From: Isosphaera pallida ATCC 43644
Lineage (GTDB): Bacteria > Planctomycetota > Planctomycetia > Isosphaerales > Isosphaeraceae
DNA: 64,000 nt
Direction of reading: 5' to 3'
NCBI RefSeq assembly: GCF_000186345.1
Contig: NC_014962.1
Coordinates: 4,244,450 to 4,308,449, forward strand
Shown: in pieces, positions 18,195 through 27,417 of the stretch
How the letters are laid out: every line of letters begins with the position of its first letter
Numbering within the stretch: position 1 is the stretch's first letter
Translations under genes and position numbers: made by a program
Notes under the pieces: model-generated
Database searches by the model: none
What the model was told of the DNA's origin: nothing
The model's input: the letters and a program-made list of their open reading frames with translations, nothing else

Positions 18195-18659
18195 ATGTCG
18201 TCACCTTCACCGAATCTTCTGGTGATCGAACCCAACGAAGCCGAGTTTCAGATCATCGAAGAGGTGATCGAAAGCCTTTGTCCGGAAGCTCGGGTGCTGC
18301 GTTGCCCCACGCCTGACGACGCGCTGGGGCTGCTGTTCAACGCCAACGAGGAAGGCTTGGGTATCCACGAACAGCCCGTGTCGTTCATCTTGCTGGACAT
18401 CGACGGTCCCGGCATGTTCGGCCTGACCTTCCTGCAAAAGATCAAGGCCGACGAACGGACGATGATGGTGCCGGTGGTGATTCTGACCGGAGTGGCGATC
18501 CCGGTCATCATCCAACGCACCTACAGCTTGGGAGGAGCCGGATTCATTATCAAGCAGATGGATGATCCGGAGCAGTTCCGCGAGACGATTCGTTCGATGC
18601 TGGATTATTGGCTCAACGTGGTGAGCCTGCCGCCTCGGGGCGACGTCAAGTTCAACTGA
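18195..18659 (+). CDS. Single-domain response regulator (receiver protein)
   Basis: 154 residues from the ATG at 18195 (an in-frame ATG at 18180 is also possible). The fold is a CheY-like receiver: LLVIEPNEAEF replaces the usual acidic pocket VDDN/D, ILLDIDGPG holds the likely phospho-Asp, VVILTG gives the conserved Thr, and FIIKQ gives the conserved Lys. The acidic pocket has Glu/Pro rather than two Asp residues, so magnesium binding and phosphorylation may be altered. There is no output domain; it would act by binding a partner or as a phosphorelay carrier. It has its own terminator at 18833. The hybrid kinases in this window are possible donors, which is speculation. Confidence 0.8.
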   Translation: MSSPSPNLLVIEPNEAEFQIIEEVIESLCPEARVLRCPTPDDALGLLFNANEEGLGIHEQPVSFILLDIDGPGMFGLTFLQKIKADERTMMVPVVILTGVAIPVIIQRTYSLGGAGFIIKQMDDPEQFRETIRSMLDYWLNVVSLPPRGDVKFN

Positions 18660-18832
18660 GGTCAACTCGGCTCCTGCTGCGCGATTTTGGTTGGGACCCT
18701 GGAATGGAACCGAAAAGGCCACTACGCGGAACCCCCATCGAATCCAGGCGGATCGATCGATCGAGGTTGGCGTGTGGCCAAGAGCGTTCGAGGGTGTTTT
18801 TGTTTTTGTTGGTGTTGGATTAGGCGAAACGA

Positions 18833-18869
18833 GGACGCCCTGGACGCGCAGGGTCGCGTCGCGGCGTCC
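18833..18869 (+). terminator. Two-tier intrinsic terminator
   Basis: Nested perfect stems: GGACGCC (18833-18839) with GGCGTCC (18863-18869), and inside it GACGCG (18843-18848) with CGCGTC (18855-18860) around a 6-base loop. TTTT follows at 18872-18875. It lies about 175 bases past the receiver gene and points in its direction. Confidence 0.65.
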
Positions 18870-18880
18870 AGTTTTGGCAC

Positions 18881-18900
18881 TTGAGTTGAGTTGAGGTGAG
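18881..18900. repeat. Short pentanucleotide tandem repeat
   Basis: TTGAG three times followed by GTGAG, between the terminator and the end of the convergent DUF1559 gene. Probably a slippage product with no obvious function. Confidence 0.5.
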
Positions 18901-18913
18901 GTGGCTGGATTGT

Positions 18914-19921
18914 TTAGAGATCGTTGGCGGAGACCACCTCGCCGAAGTTGCGGCTCCCCAGCGCCCACCAGGCGACCGGGTTGATCGTCTCTTTGACGAA
19001 CCGCACGCTGCCGTCGGCCATTAAGACGTTGACGCCGCCGGCGTGACGGCTGGAGGCGGTGTGAGCTCCGTTGCCGTTGTTGCCACCCGCGTTGGTGCAG
19101 GACCAGGTGTTGGGAGTCATGACGTGGTTGTAACGGCTGGATTGGGGGTTGCCCATGTGCCAGGCGGTGCCAGGGGCGCGGCCGTTGCCGAGAAGCTGGC
19201 CGGGATTGGCCGGGTTGGCGTTGCGGCAAGCTGTGGCGAAGGGGCGGGGGTCGTTCATCGGCGGCTGGTCGGGAATGCGCGAGATCGTGGTGATGGGCCG
19301 GGCTGGGTCGATGATCGCGTTGTTGTTGAAGCCGATCCCTTTGACCTTTTCGCTGATCGCCGCAGTGTTGCTAGTGCCGTCGGTGATGCCAGCAATATCG
19401 ATGACCGGCGACTCGGGAACGGCGTTGAAGAGGCCGTTGGGCAACGCTCCGGTGGCCGAGTCGCGGAAGAAGATCGGCAGCGAGCCGGAGTTGCCCGCGT
19501 AGTTGTTCTTACCCTCGGCGTTGGTCAACCGGTTGGCGTCAGAGGGGCAAAGCGTGTAGGCCAGCTGCTGGCGGGTGGCCGTGGAGTTGACGGCGTTGCC
19601 CATACAAGCGAGACCGAAGCTGAAGTTGATCGAGTCGTAGATCGGCTTCTGCTCCATGTACGGCAGGAGGAAGGTGATGAAGTTCCAGTCGTTGCAACCA
19701 AGCGGGCCCTGACCCCAAGGAAAAGCTCCCACGGCCGAGTGGTAGTTGTGCAGACCCAGGCCGAACTGCTTGAGGTTGTTGACGCACTGGGCGCGCCGAG
19801 CCGCTTCGCGGGCGGCCTGCACCGCCGGCAGGAGCAGCGCGATGAGAACGGCAATGATGGCAATCACCACCAACAGTTCGATCAAGGTGAACCCCGACCG
19901 ACGCGCGCGGAAGATCAACAT
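18914..19921 (-). CDS. DUF1559 prepilin-like secreted protein
   Basis: 335 residues. After a short basic leader (MLIFRARRSG) comes the type IV pilin-like signal GFTLIELLVVIAIIAVL, to be cut before the Phe by a prepilin peptidase. The following LLLPAVQAAREAARRAQC then NNLKQ is the hallmark of the planctomycete DUF1559 family (formerly SBP_bac_10). The C-terminus has the family sequence LMADGSVRFVKETIN. The ATG at 19921 has GGAG about 10 bases upstream and directly starts the leader; the open frame upstream to 20062 is discarded. Planctomycetes carry dozens of such pseudopilins, thought to be pseudopilus or surface components, roles mostly unproven. Confidence 0.95.
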   Translation of the reverse strand: MLIFRARRSGFTLIELLVVIAIIAVLIALLLPAVQAAREAARRAQCVNNLKQFGLGLHNYHSAVGAFPWGQGPLGCNDWNFITFLLPYMEQKPIYDSINFSFGLACMGNAVNSTATRQQLAYTLCPSDANRLTNAEGKNNYAGNSGSLPIFFRDSATGALPNGLFNAVPESPVIDIAGITDGTSNTAAISEKVKGIGFNNNAIIDPARPITTISRIPDQPPMNDPRPFATACRNANPANPGQLLGNGRAPGTAWHMGNPQSSRYNHVMTPNTWSCTNAGGNNGNGAHTASSRHAGGVNVLMADGSVRFVKETINPVAWWALGSRNFGEVVSANDL

Positions 19922-20291
19922 GACGGATAGACTCCGATTGGATTCACCGAATCGGCGGGATGGGAAATGCAAACTCGCCCCGAGGTGGTTGTGACCTGAT
20001 GTGCCTCGTGGACGGACGCACGAACCTCTCAAAGAAAAAGAAGGGCTATTGTTTTTTACCAACTTCCCACCACCGAATCAATAGCGGCGAGTTTGTTTTC
20101 TTCAGATCGAGGTCGGGTGGCGCACCCTCTCGACAGCCGACCCGCCAGACTTGACAATCGGCAGATCCTGCCCAACGCACGCCGGAGCTTGCCGTGGGCT
20201 TGCTGTAAAGGACCACGGATGCCTCTACAACGGCCGGCGCGCATGGATGGAGATTGTCCAAACCGGATCGACCGTGAGGGAGTGTTCCACG
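19922..20291. other. Divergent intergenic region
   Basis: 370 bases between the DUF1559 gene (minus) and the oxidoreductase gene (plus). An A/T-rich stretch around 20030-20060 is a candidate promoter area for the minus gene. A TTGACA at 20151-20156 could be a -35 for the plus gene, but no good -10 follows at the right distance. Confidence 0.4.
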
Positions 20292-21188
20292 ATGATTCGC
20301 CTCGGGTTAGTTGATTTCGACACCAGTCATGTCGTTGAATTCACTAAGCGTCTCAATCATATCAACATTGACCCTTCACAATGGGTGGAAGGGGCGCGGG
20401 TGGTGGCGGGTGTACCGGGCGAATCGCGGCTTTCGCCCGAACGGATTCCCGGCTACACGGCCGAGATGAGGGCGATGGGGGTTGCTTTGTTCGACGATCC
20501 CGCCGACCTGATCGGCAAGGTAGACGCGGTCATGATTGAATCGGTGGATGGCTCGGTCCACCGCGCCCGCGCCATGCCGTTGCTGGAGAAGGGGATTCCG
20601 CTCTTTGTAGACAAGCCGTTCGCCTGCTCGTTGGAGGATGCCAAGGCGATGATGGACTTGGCCACCCGCAAGCATGTCCCGCTCATGTCCAGTTCGAGCC
20701 TGCGTTATGCTCCTGAAGTGGTCGAGGCGCGGGGCGACGGCTCGCCAGTCGGCACGCTCCAGGGGGTCGCCACCTATGGACCCGGCCCTACCCATCCTCG
20801 CAACCCTGGCCTATTTCATTACGGCATTCACGCCGTTGAAATCCTGTTTACCTTGATGGGTCCGGGCGTGGCTAAGGTTAGCGCGTTGTCCCATCCCGAC
20901 GGCGAGACGGCCACCGGACTGTGGGCCGACGGCCGGATTGGCACGGTGCGTGCCATTCGCAAAGGCAAGGCCGATTATGGCTTCACCCTCTTTGGCGAAA
21001 CTGGCGTGGTCTCGCGTTCGGTCGGCACCGGCGTCATCTATCGAGAACTGCTCAAGGCGGTCGTCGCTATGTTCCAAACCGGCGAACTGCCAATCGACCC
21101 CCGCGAAACCCTCGAAGTCGTCGCCTTCATCGAGGCCGCCCTCAAGAGTGCTAAGGCCGACGGCGCGGCGGTCGAAATCGCCATTTGA
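20292..21188 (+). CDS. Gfo/Idh/MocA-family oxidoreductase
   Basis: 298 residues. Predicted NAD(P)-dependent dehydrogenase of the glucose-fructose oxidoreductase/inositol dehydrogenase family. The family signature is the strand-loop PLLEKGIPLFVDKPF (Lys-Pro of the active site) after VDAVMIES, then a C-terminal alpha/beta domain with HYGIHAVEILFTLMGPG. The N-terminal strand reads IRLGLVDFDTSHVVEF instead of the usual GxGxxG dinucleotide loop, so cofactor binding may differ or the protein may be a specialised subgroup. Start at ATG 20292, preceded by GAGGGAG. The frame is open to 20151 but without homologous character. Substrate unknown. Confidence 0.85.
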   Translation: MIRLGLVDFDTSHVVEFTKRLNHINIDPSQWVEGARVVAGVPGESRLSPERIPGYTAEMRAMGVALFDDPADLIGKVDAVMIESVDGSVHRARAMPLLEKGIPLFVDKPFACSLEDAKAMMDLATRKHVPLMSSSSLRYAPEVVEARGDGSPVGTLQGVATYGPGPTHPRNPGLFHYGIHAVEILFTLMGPGVAKVSALSHPDGETATGLWADGRIGTVRAIRKGKADYGFTLFGETGVVSRSVGTGVIYRELLKAVVAMFQTGELPIDPRETLEVVAFIEAALKSAKADGAAVEIAI

Positions 21189-21333
21189 ACCGGGGCGATT
21201 CTCTCCAGCGCGGGTTAGATTGGATTGAGTGAACCAGCCAAAGGGCCGGTCTACCAGGCCGGACCAATAGCCCGACGCCGGCTCGCGGGCCGAGGGATGC
21301 GGGCAATACGAGGGATGGCCAAACGACCCGCGT

Positions 21334-22323
21334 CTAGCCCCGTCCTTGGCGGCGACGCCACCCCCACCCCAGCGCCAATCCCAGACCCAACAGCAGGAGG
21401 TTGGTCGGTTCGGGGATCGGCACGACCTGGCCGACGAAATCCAGGCGGGCCGCCACACGGGTGGAGAACGATTCGCCGGGGACAGGTTGTCCCTCGCCGA
21501 GGACCAGGCTGTATTCGCCCAACTCATTGAGGACGTACAACCCGGTCGCGTCGTAGATCGCTGCCGAGAAGGGAAGCGCGTCGGGGTCGAGCGACTCGCG
21601 GTAGGGTCCGGTGATCGCCCAGTGGACGCCGGCCAGTTCCAGGCGTTGATCGGTCGGGTCGAAGATGAACAGACCGCCTCCCGAATCGCCGGGGGCCAGG
21701 TGGCTTTCGTCGGGACCAGCGTTGAAAGTGAACGCCGTGACCAACTGAGGGCCGCCGTCGGGATCGAAGTCGATGGCCTCGACTATGTTCAAACCCCAGG
21801 AGCGTTGACCATCGGCCACGCCGAACTCCCAGCCGCGGGGGGTGCCGTTGAAGACGAATTCCGGCCCCCGGTCCCGACCTCGTCCATATAAATAGGCGGT
21901 CGCGCCGACTTCCAGCCCCTCCGTGTGAACATGAGCGAACTCGGGCAAGGGACGATCGACTCGTGCCAACCTCAAGTCAGAATGATCGTCGTCCCGAATC
22001 TCCACGACGTTGTAGGTTGACCCCTGGAACACGAACGGATCACCCACCGAACCGCCTAGGTGCTGGGCGGTGAGGAACCACTCGGTGGCGATCGCGGTTC
22101 CCGAGCCACCGCTCCAGTCGCCCTGGGTGCGCCAACCCACGTCAATCAGGGTGTTGGGGGGCGGCACGGTGTTGCGGCCTTGTGGACCTAACACGATCAC
22201 CGCTCGGCAGGGGGTCCCCAGCTGGGTCAACATCAACCCCAAGGCCAGCCACGCCACGATCCAACTCCGACGCCCACCTTGAGTTGGACGATCCTTCTGC
22301 CGCGACGATTGCTTCGACGACAT
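21334..22323 (-). CDS. PEP-CTERM-anchored trypsin-like serine protease
   Basis: 329 residues. A basic N-terminus and hydrophobic segment (20-36) form a signal peptide. The trypsin-fold triad is visible: TAQH with His88, HSDLRLARV with Asp116, and GDSGGG with Ser214. The tail PIPEPTNLLLLGLGLALGWGWRRR (303-325, with a short basic end) is a PEP-CTERM sorting signal, recognised by an exosortase and its partner. Such proteins are exported, trimmed at the Pro-Glu-Pro and anchored or released. ATG at 22323 with GGAG 6 bases upstream. The gene converges with the upstream oxidoreductase. Substrate unknown; no exosortase or other PEP-CTERM gene is in the window. Confidence 0.86.
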   Translation of the reverse strand: MSSKQSSRQKDRPTQGGRRSWIVAWLALGLMLTQLGTPCRAVIVLGPQGRNTVPPPNTLIDVGWRTQGDWSGGSGTAIATEWFLTAQHLGGSVGDPFVFQGSTYNVVEIRDDDHSDLRLARVDRPLPEFAHVHTEGLEVGATAYLYGRGRDRGPEFVFNGTPRGWEFGVADGQRSWGLNIVEAIDFDPDGGPQLVTAFTFNAGPDESHLAPGDSGGGLFIFDPTDQRLELAGVHWAITGPYRESLDPDALPFSAAIYDATGLYVLNELGEYSLVLGEGQPVPGESFSTRVAARLDFVGQVVPIPEPTNLLLLGLGLALGWGWRRRQGRG

Positions 22324-22631
22324 GGAAGACTCCGTGACAACCGATCACGCCCGGACACACAATCACAACACTTGTAACCCGGGAATAACGATGAATCTCT
22401 CAGTCGGCGGTGGATGCTAACCGGCCACCCACGCCAGCTCAAGGGAGTCGCTCCCGATGGGTTCGTCTTGCCAACCGACCGGGGATCGAAACAATAGTCC
22501 CGAGCGGATCACACGCCACTCTCGCAGACTCGGACCACGACGGCCACGCTGTTGCACGTCGCCGACCGATGCCAACTCCCCACTGAACTCCCCCGGACGT
22601 AGACCCTTGAGGCTTTAGGTTAGGGCCGGAC
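22324..22631. other. Divergent intergenic region
   Basis: 308 bases between the protease gene (minus) and the transporter gene (plus). Nothing specific seen beyond the expected ribosome-binding regions. Confidence 0.4.
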
Positions 22632-23921
22632 ATGACCGCCACCCCCGAGCCCCGTTCCTCCGACGCCAACAGCGTGACGCCCAACGGATCTCTTCCCGCG
22701 GGCGCTCGGCGCACCTCGGTGGCTTTGATCGTCTTGGCGGTGCTGGCCTCGCTTTACGCGATCCATTGGCTCAAGCCGATTTTGGTGCCGATCGCCCTGG
22801 CGCTGATTTTGGCCTGCCTGTTTTCGCCGATCACCACCTACTTCCGCACCCGCTGGTCGTTGGGACCAATCACCTCGGCAGTGACCCTCTTCGTTCTCTC
22901 GACCGTCCTTGGGGTGTTTGTGTTCATCATCACGGCCAACAGTCTGTTTCAGGCGATCACCAGTCTGCCGATGCAGTTCGAGTTCATCATCGGCAAGATT
23001 TCCTCGCGATTGACCGAAACCTACCGCGACTACCCAGCGCTCCGAGGCGTTTTGCCCGACCCCGACGCGGTGGACTTGCTGGGACGAACCAATGCGTTGC
23101 TCGTGGAGGGTCTGAAGTCGTCTTATCAGGAACTGACCGTGCGCGTGGGCGAAGGGGTGGTGGTCATGACGCTCGTGCTGTTCCTGCTGGCCGAGACCGA
23201 GATTCTAGCTCCGCGGGTCATTCGTTTCTTTCGCCCCCTTCAACGCGACGCTCAAGAGGCTGAAGCCCTGTTACGCGGCCTGGTTCATCAGGTGCGGGCC
23301 TTTCTGGTCGCCCGAACCATGCTGAACTTGATGCTGGGCATGGCGATGGCCGGGGTCTACTGGGCCTTCGGGCTGCCATTCGCGTTGTTGATGGGCCTGG
23401 CCCTGGCGATTCTCAACTACATCCCCTACCTCGGGCCGATCTTGGGCGGCTTCCCACCGGTCCTCATGCTCTTCGCCTCTGAGGGCACCCTAAGCGACGC
23501 CCTGTTGCTGCTCGCGGTCTATATCGGCATCATTACGATGGAAGGTTACGTGTTGACCCCCTGGTTGATGGGCCGCTCGCTGGACCTCAATGGGACCACG
23601 GTCCTGATCGCCTGCTTGGTCTGGTGGTTCCTTTGGGGCGACATCGGCCTCATTCTGGCCATGCCGATCACCGCGGCCATCAACTTGGTCTTTCAGAATG
23701 TCCCCTCGCTGCATCCCTGGGCCGAACTCATGAGCCGCGAGTGGGTCGCGCCCCCAGAGGAAACCCACGAACCCTCGCCTGTGCGACTGTCGCTCGACCA
23801 GAACGACGAGACCCCGGTGGACCAACCCCATCATCACAATCACACCGTTCACGGTCAAACGTGGATTAACGGCAGCCCTTCCCTCGCGGACCCAATCCCC
23901 GCCGGAGAGTCCCCACCATGA
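22632..23921 (+). CDS. AI-2E family transporter (PerM-like membrane protein)
   Basis: 429 residues, an inner-membrane protein of the AI-2 exporter (TqsA/PerM) superfamily with the usual eight hydrophobic segments. The N-terminal pair is LIVLAVLASLYAIHWL and PILVPIALALILACLFSPI, and the C-terminal group includes the family-typical NYIPYLGPILGGFPPVLM and MEGYVLTPWLMGRSLDLNG. A soluble helical region (about 110-170) lies between. The family includes exporters of autoinducer-2 and sodium/lithium antiporters, so the substrate is not known. The polar His-rich tail (HHHNHTVHG) is unusual. The stop overlaps the selD start (ATGA), implying translational coupling. Confidence 0.9.
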   Translation: MTATPEPRSSDANSVTPNGSLPAGARRTSVALIVLAVLASLYAIHWLKPILVPIALALILACLFSPITTYFRTRWSLGPITSAVTLFVLSTVLGVFVFIITANSLFQAITSLPMQFEFIIGKISSRLTETYRDYPALRGVLPDPDAVDLLGRTNALLVEGLKSSYQELTVRVGEGVVVMTLVLFLLAETEILAPRVIRFFRPLQRDAQEAEALLRGLVHQVRAFLVARTMLNLMLGMAMAGVYWAFGLPFALLMGLALAILNYIPYLGPILGGFPPVLMLFASEGTLSDALLLLAVYIGIITMEGYVLTPWLMGRSLDLNGTTVLIACLVWWFLWGDIGLILAMPITAAINLVFQNVPSLHPWAELMSREWVAPPEETHEPSPVRLSLDQNDETPVDQPHHHNHTVHGQTWINGSPSLADPIPAGESPP

Positions 23922-25081
23922 GCAGCCCCCTCGCTCCCCCCGCCGAGTCCTCCGCCGTCTCGAACCATCCTCGACGCCTCACCGATTACGCCAACTGCGC
24001 CGGCTGCGCGGGCAAACTCGCCTCGCTGGGAATCACCCAGCTGCTGAGCGATCTGCCACCTCGACCAAACGACCCCAACCTGCTGGTGGCCACCGAGACT
24101 CGCGACGACGCCGGAGTCTATCAGCTCAACGACGGCTTGGCGCTGGTTCAGACCGTCGATTTCTTCCCGCCGCTGGTGGACGATCCCCGCGACTTCGGGC
24201 GGATCGCCGCCGCCAACGCCCTGTCCGACGTGTACGCCATGAATGGACGGCCCCTGACCGTCCTCAACTTGGTTGGCTTCCCCGACGACGAACTTCCCCT
24301 TAGTCTCCTGGGAGCCATCCTGCGCGGAGCCGGCGAGATCGTGACCGAAGCCGGCGCGGTAACCGTGGGCGGGCACTCGATCCGCGATCGGGAAATCAAG
24401 TTCGGTCTAAGCGTCACTGGCTTGGCCGACCCCGCCGCCGTTTGGACCAACGCCGCAGCCCGGCCAGGCGACCTGCTGATCCTCACTAAACCGCTGGGAA
24501 CCGGCTTCATCACCACCGCCGCCAAACGGCGCTCCGCTCCCGAGACGCCCAACGGCCCTCCCCGTCCCCTCGACCCCACCATCGCCGACCTGTTGACTCG
24601 GGCGGTCGCCTCAATGACCCAACTCAACCGGATTGGCCAGACCGCTGCCCACGCCGCGCCGGTCGGCACAGTCCACGCCGTCACCGATGTGACCGGCTAC
24701 GGCCTGGCCGGTCACGGCTTCGAGATGGCGCACGCCGCCGGGGTCCACTTCGAGTTCCGCGCGACCGACCTGCCCCGCTTTCCAGGAGTCGAGTCCCTAG
24801 CCACCCCCGAGTTCCGCACGAGGGCCGCCGCTACCAACCGCGCCTTCGTCGCGGATCATCTCGTCATCGCCCAGGACGCCGACCCTATTGGGGTCGAACT
24901 GGCCTTCGACCCCCAAACCTCCGGCGGCCTGCTCATGGCCGTCGCCCCCGAGGCGGTCGAACCAATCCTCGCCGAGCTTCAACGCCTCGGCGCGCTCGCC
25001 GCCGCCGTGGTGGGCCGGGTTGTGGCCCTCGATCGATCCTCCAACTCGTCCCAGCCCCCAGTCTACCTCAGCTTGGTCTGA
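23918..25081 (+). CDS. selD: Selenide, water dikinase (selenophosphate synthetase)
   Basis: 387 residues. It uses ATP and selenide to make selenophosphate, the selenium donor for selenocysteine and 2-selenouridine. The catalytic pair is in YANCAGCAGK, with Cys30 and Lys33 at the spacing of E. coli Cys17/Lys20, here Cys rather than selenocysteine. The PurM-like core is clear: VQTVDFFPPLVDDP, ANALSDVYAMNG, TVGGHSIRD, TKPLGTGF, TDVTGYGLAGHGFEMA and LAFDPQTSGGLLMA. Start ATG overlaps the transporter stop by 4 bases. Selenocysteine (SelA/B) or tRNA selenouridine (MnmH) genes are not in the window. I saw no in-frame UGA selenoprotein. Confidence 0.95.
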   Translation: MSSPLAPPAESSAVSNHPRRLTDYANCAGCAGKLASLGITQLLSDLPPRPNDPNLLVATETRDDAGVYQLNDGLALVQTVDFFPPLVDDPRDFGRIAAANALSDVYAMNGRPLTVLNLVGFPDDELPLSLLGAILRGAGEIVTEAGAVTVGGHSIRDREIKFGLSVTGLADPAAVWTNAAARPGDLLILTKPLGTGFITTAAKRRSAPETPNGPPRPLDPTIADLLTRAVASMTQLNRIGQTAAHAAPVGTVHAVTDVTGYGLAGHGFEMAHAAGVHFEFRATDLPRFPGVESLATPEFRTRAAATNRAFVADHLVIAQDADPIGVELAFDPQTSGGLLMAVAPEAVEPILAELQRLGALAAAVVGRVVALDRSSNSSQPPVYLSLV

Positions 25082-25368
25082 TCGATCCAAACCGGACTGG
25101 TCCAATCCAGTCGCGTTCGCTCCAAACTCCCCCACCCACGCCACCATCAGGTGCGAGTGGGTACGATCGACCCGCCCTTCCAACTTTCAGACGGGGACAA
25201 CCAAGCCGCGTCGCGGGTAACCTCTTTACGCTGTCCCCAATCCTCTCCTTGCAAGAAGCCACGTCCTCGTTGCCGACTTGAAGATCCGGCAGTGGTTTTG
25301 CGACACTAAGTTATCCCCACGCCCCACGCATAAGACTTGATTCGCCCCCACGGAGGCCGACCGATCCG

Positions 25369-25662
25369 ATGCGCTTAACTCCCGAACAGGTCCGTGACGT
25401 GGCCCTGCTGGCCCGCTTGCGTTTGAGCGAAACGGAGTTGGAACGCTTCACCACCCAACTCGGAGCGATCCTCGACTACATCGATCAACTCGCCACGCTC
25501 GACACCGAGGGAGTCGAGCCGCTGGCCCACGGAATCGAGGTGGTCAACGTCTTCCGCGAGGATCGCGTCGAACCCCCGCTCAAACGGGACGACGCGCTGG
25601 CCAACGCCCCCAAGCGCAACGCCGAGGCGTTCCTGGTGCCCGCCGTGCTGGATCGTGACTGA
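25369..25662 (+). CDS. gatC: Asp/Glu-tRNA amidotransferase subunit C
   Basis: 97 residues. Small stabilising subunit of the GatCAB amidotransferase, which converts misacylated Glu-tRNA(Gln) and/or Asp-tRNA(Asn) into the correctly charged tRNAs. Family features include the start LTPEQVRDVALLARLRLSE, ILDYIDQLATLDTEGVEPL and the C-terminal tail EAFLVPAVLD. ATG at 25369 preceded by GGAGG. First gene of gatC-gatA-gatB, with the 108-base gap to gatA and 129 bases gatA to gatB consistent with one operon. Confidence 0.95.
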   Translation: MRLTPEQVRDVALLARLRLSETELERFTTQLGAILDYIDQLATLDTEGVEPLAHGIEVVNVFREDRVEPPLKRDDALANAPKRNAEAFLVPAVLDRD

Positions 25663-25770
25663 GTCGAAGTCGAACCCAACCTCATCGGCCCGTTCCTTCC
25701 CTTCGATCAAACTCACCTCATCGACTTGACTCGACCTCTTCCCCGCATTTGGAAAGACTTTTTCAAGGCC

Positions 25771-27288
25771 ATGTCGAACGACAGCGAGTTGACCCGCGCT
25801 GGCGCATTGGAATTGAGGGATCGTATCGCCCGAGGCGACGTGTCGGCGGTCGAAGTGGCACGCGCGCATCTGGACCGCATCGAACGGTTCGAGCCGTCAA
25901 TCCACGCCTTCCTGCACCGCGACCCCGAGGCGACGCTGGCCCAAGCCCGCGCCATCGACCAAGCCCGCGCCGCCGGAGAACCGTTGGGACGACTGGCCGG
26001 CGTGCCGATCGCCCTCAAAGACGTGCTCTGCACCCGAGGCGTGCCCACCACCTGCGGTAGTCGGATGCTGGCCAACTATCGACCGCCGTTCGACGCCACT
26101 GTGGTCCGCAAGCTCAACGAGGCTGGCGCAGTGATTGTGGGCAAGGTGAATATGGACGAGTTCGCTATGGGCTCCTCCACCGAGAATAGCCACTTTGGCC
26201 CCACTCACAACCCCTGGGACTTGGAACGGACCCCCGGAGGCTCCTCGGGAGGCTCGGCCGCAGCGGTCGCCGCCGGGTTCGCCCCCCTGGCGCTAGGGAC
26301 CGACACCGGCGGCTCGATCCGCCAACCGGCCGCCTTCTGCGGTATCGTGGGCCTCAAACCGTCCTATGGCCGGGTCTCGCGGTTCGGCCTCGTGGCCTTC
26401 GCGAGCTCGCTGGATCAGATCGGCCCGATGAGCCGGAGCGTGGCCGACGCGGCCCTGCTGCTCAACGTCATCGCCGGCGCGGACCCCCGCGACGCCACCT
26501 GCGTTGATCGCCCAGTGCCCGACTACCTCGCCGGTCTGAACGACCCTATCGGACCCGACCGCCCCTTGAAAGTGGGCTACGTCCCCGAATTCCTCACCGA
26601 CGGCCTCGACGACCGCATCAAAACGGCCGTCGATCAGGCTCTGCAAACCTACCGGGAACTCGGGGCCGAGATTCGGGAAGTCCACCTGCCCCATACCCGA
26701 ATCGGAATCGCCGCTTATTACATCGTGGCCCCGTGCGAAGCCTCCAGCAACCTGGCACGCTACGACGGCACAATCTTCGGCCACCGCGCCGCCGACTGGT
26801 CGCCAGCCTCACCTGGAGAGGAAGAACTGTCCCCCACGGTTCGCATGATGATGGCCAGCCGCGCCGAGGGGTTCGGCGCGGAGGTCAAACGGCGGATCAT
26901 GCTGGGTACCTTCGCGCTGTCGGCCGGTTACGCCGATCAATACTACAACAAGGCGCTCAAGGTCCGTCGCCTGATCCGTCAGGACTTTGACCAGGCCTTC
27001 GAACAGGTTGATGTGATCGTCGGCCCCACGACCCCAACGCCGGCGTTCCGCCTCGGCGAGAAGACCGACGATCCCCTGGCAATGTACCTCTCCGACGTCT
27101 ACACCATCACCGCCAACCTCGCAGGCATCCCCGGTCTGAGCCTTCCGTTTGGCCTCACCACGGAGCGTCTGCCTATTGGCGTGCAACTGCTGGCCAAACC
27201 ATTCGATGAGCCTACCCTGCTCCGCGCCGCGGCGCTCTTGGAGGCGGCAGTGGGTTCGCCCGGCGTGGCGCCACTCCAACCGTCTTGA
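25771..27288 (+). CDS. gatA: Asp/Glu-tRNA amidotransferase subunit A (amidase)
   Basis: 505 residues, family length. Amidase-signature subunit that hydrolyses glutamine to feed ammonia to GatB. The Ser-cisSer-Lys triad is Lys83 (ALKDVLC), Ser158 ([10 protein letters not shown]) and Ser182 ([12 protein letters not shown]). Other family sequences include [22 protein letters not shown] and [15 protein letters not shown]. The ATG at 25771 is chosen. A TTG at 25726 would add 15 residues with no family support. Second gene of the gatCAB set. Confidence 0.96.
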   Translation: MSNDSELTRAGALELRDRIARGDVSAVEVARAHLDRIERFEPSIHAFLHRDPEATLAQARAIDQARAAGEPLGRLAGVPIALKDVLCTRGVPTTCGSRMLANYRPPFDATVVRKLNEAGAVIVGKVNMDEFAMGSSTENSHFGPTHNPWDLERTPGGSSGGSAAAVAAGFAPLALGTDTGGSIRQPAAFCGIVGLKPSYGRVSRFGLVAFASSLDQIGPMSRSVADAALLLNVIAGADPRDATCVDRPVPDYLAGLNDPIGPDRPLKVGYVPEFLTDGLDDRIKTAVDQALQTYRELGAEIREVHLPHTRIGIAAYYIVAPCEASSNLARYDGTIFGHRAADWSPASPGEEELSPTVRMMMASRAEGFGAEVKRRIMLGTFALSAGYADQYYNKALKVRRLIRQDFDQAFEQVDVIVGPTTPTPAFRLGEKTDDPLAMYLSDVYTITANLAGIPGLSLPFGLTTERLPIGVQLLAKPFDEPTLLRAAALLEAAVGSPGVAPLQPS

Positions 27289-27417
27289 CCCCCCCCACGT
27301 GCCGCCCTCGTTGGTGGACCAGACCACCTAACCCCGTCCCGTCCAATCGGCGCTTTTCGCATCCACCTTGGCTTTCCCGATTTGATCCAATCCGATCGTC
27401 TCGAAAGGTATTCGTCG

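Noticed and set aside
25095-25112. GACTGG/CCAGTC hairpin after selD
   Set aside because: 6-bp stem without a T-run; too weak to call a terminator.
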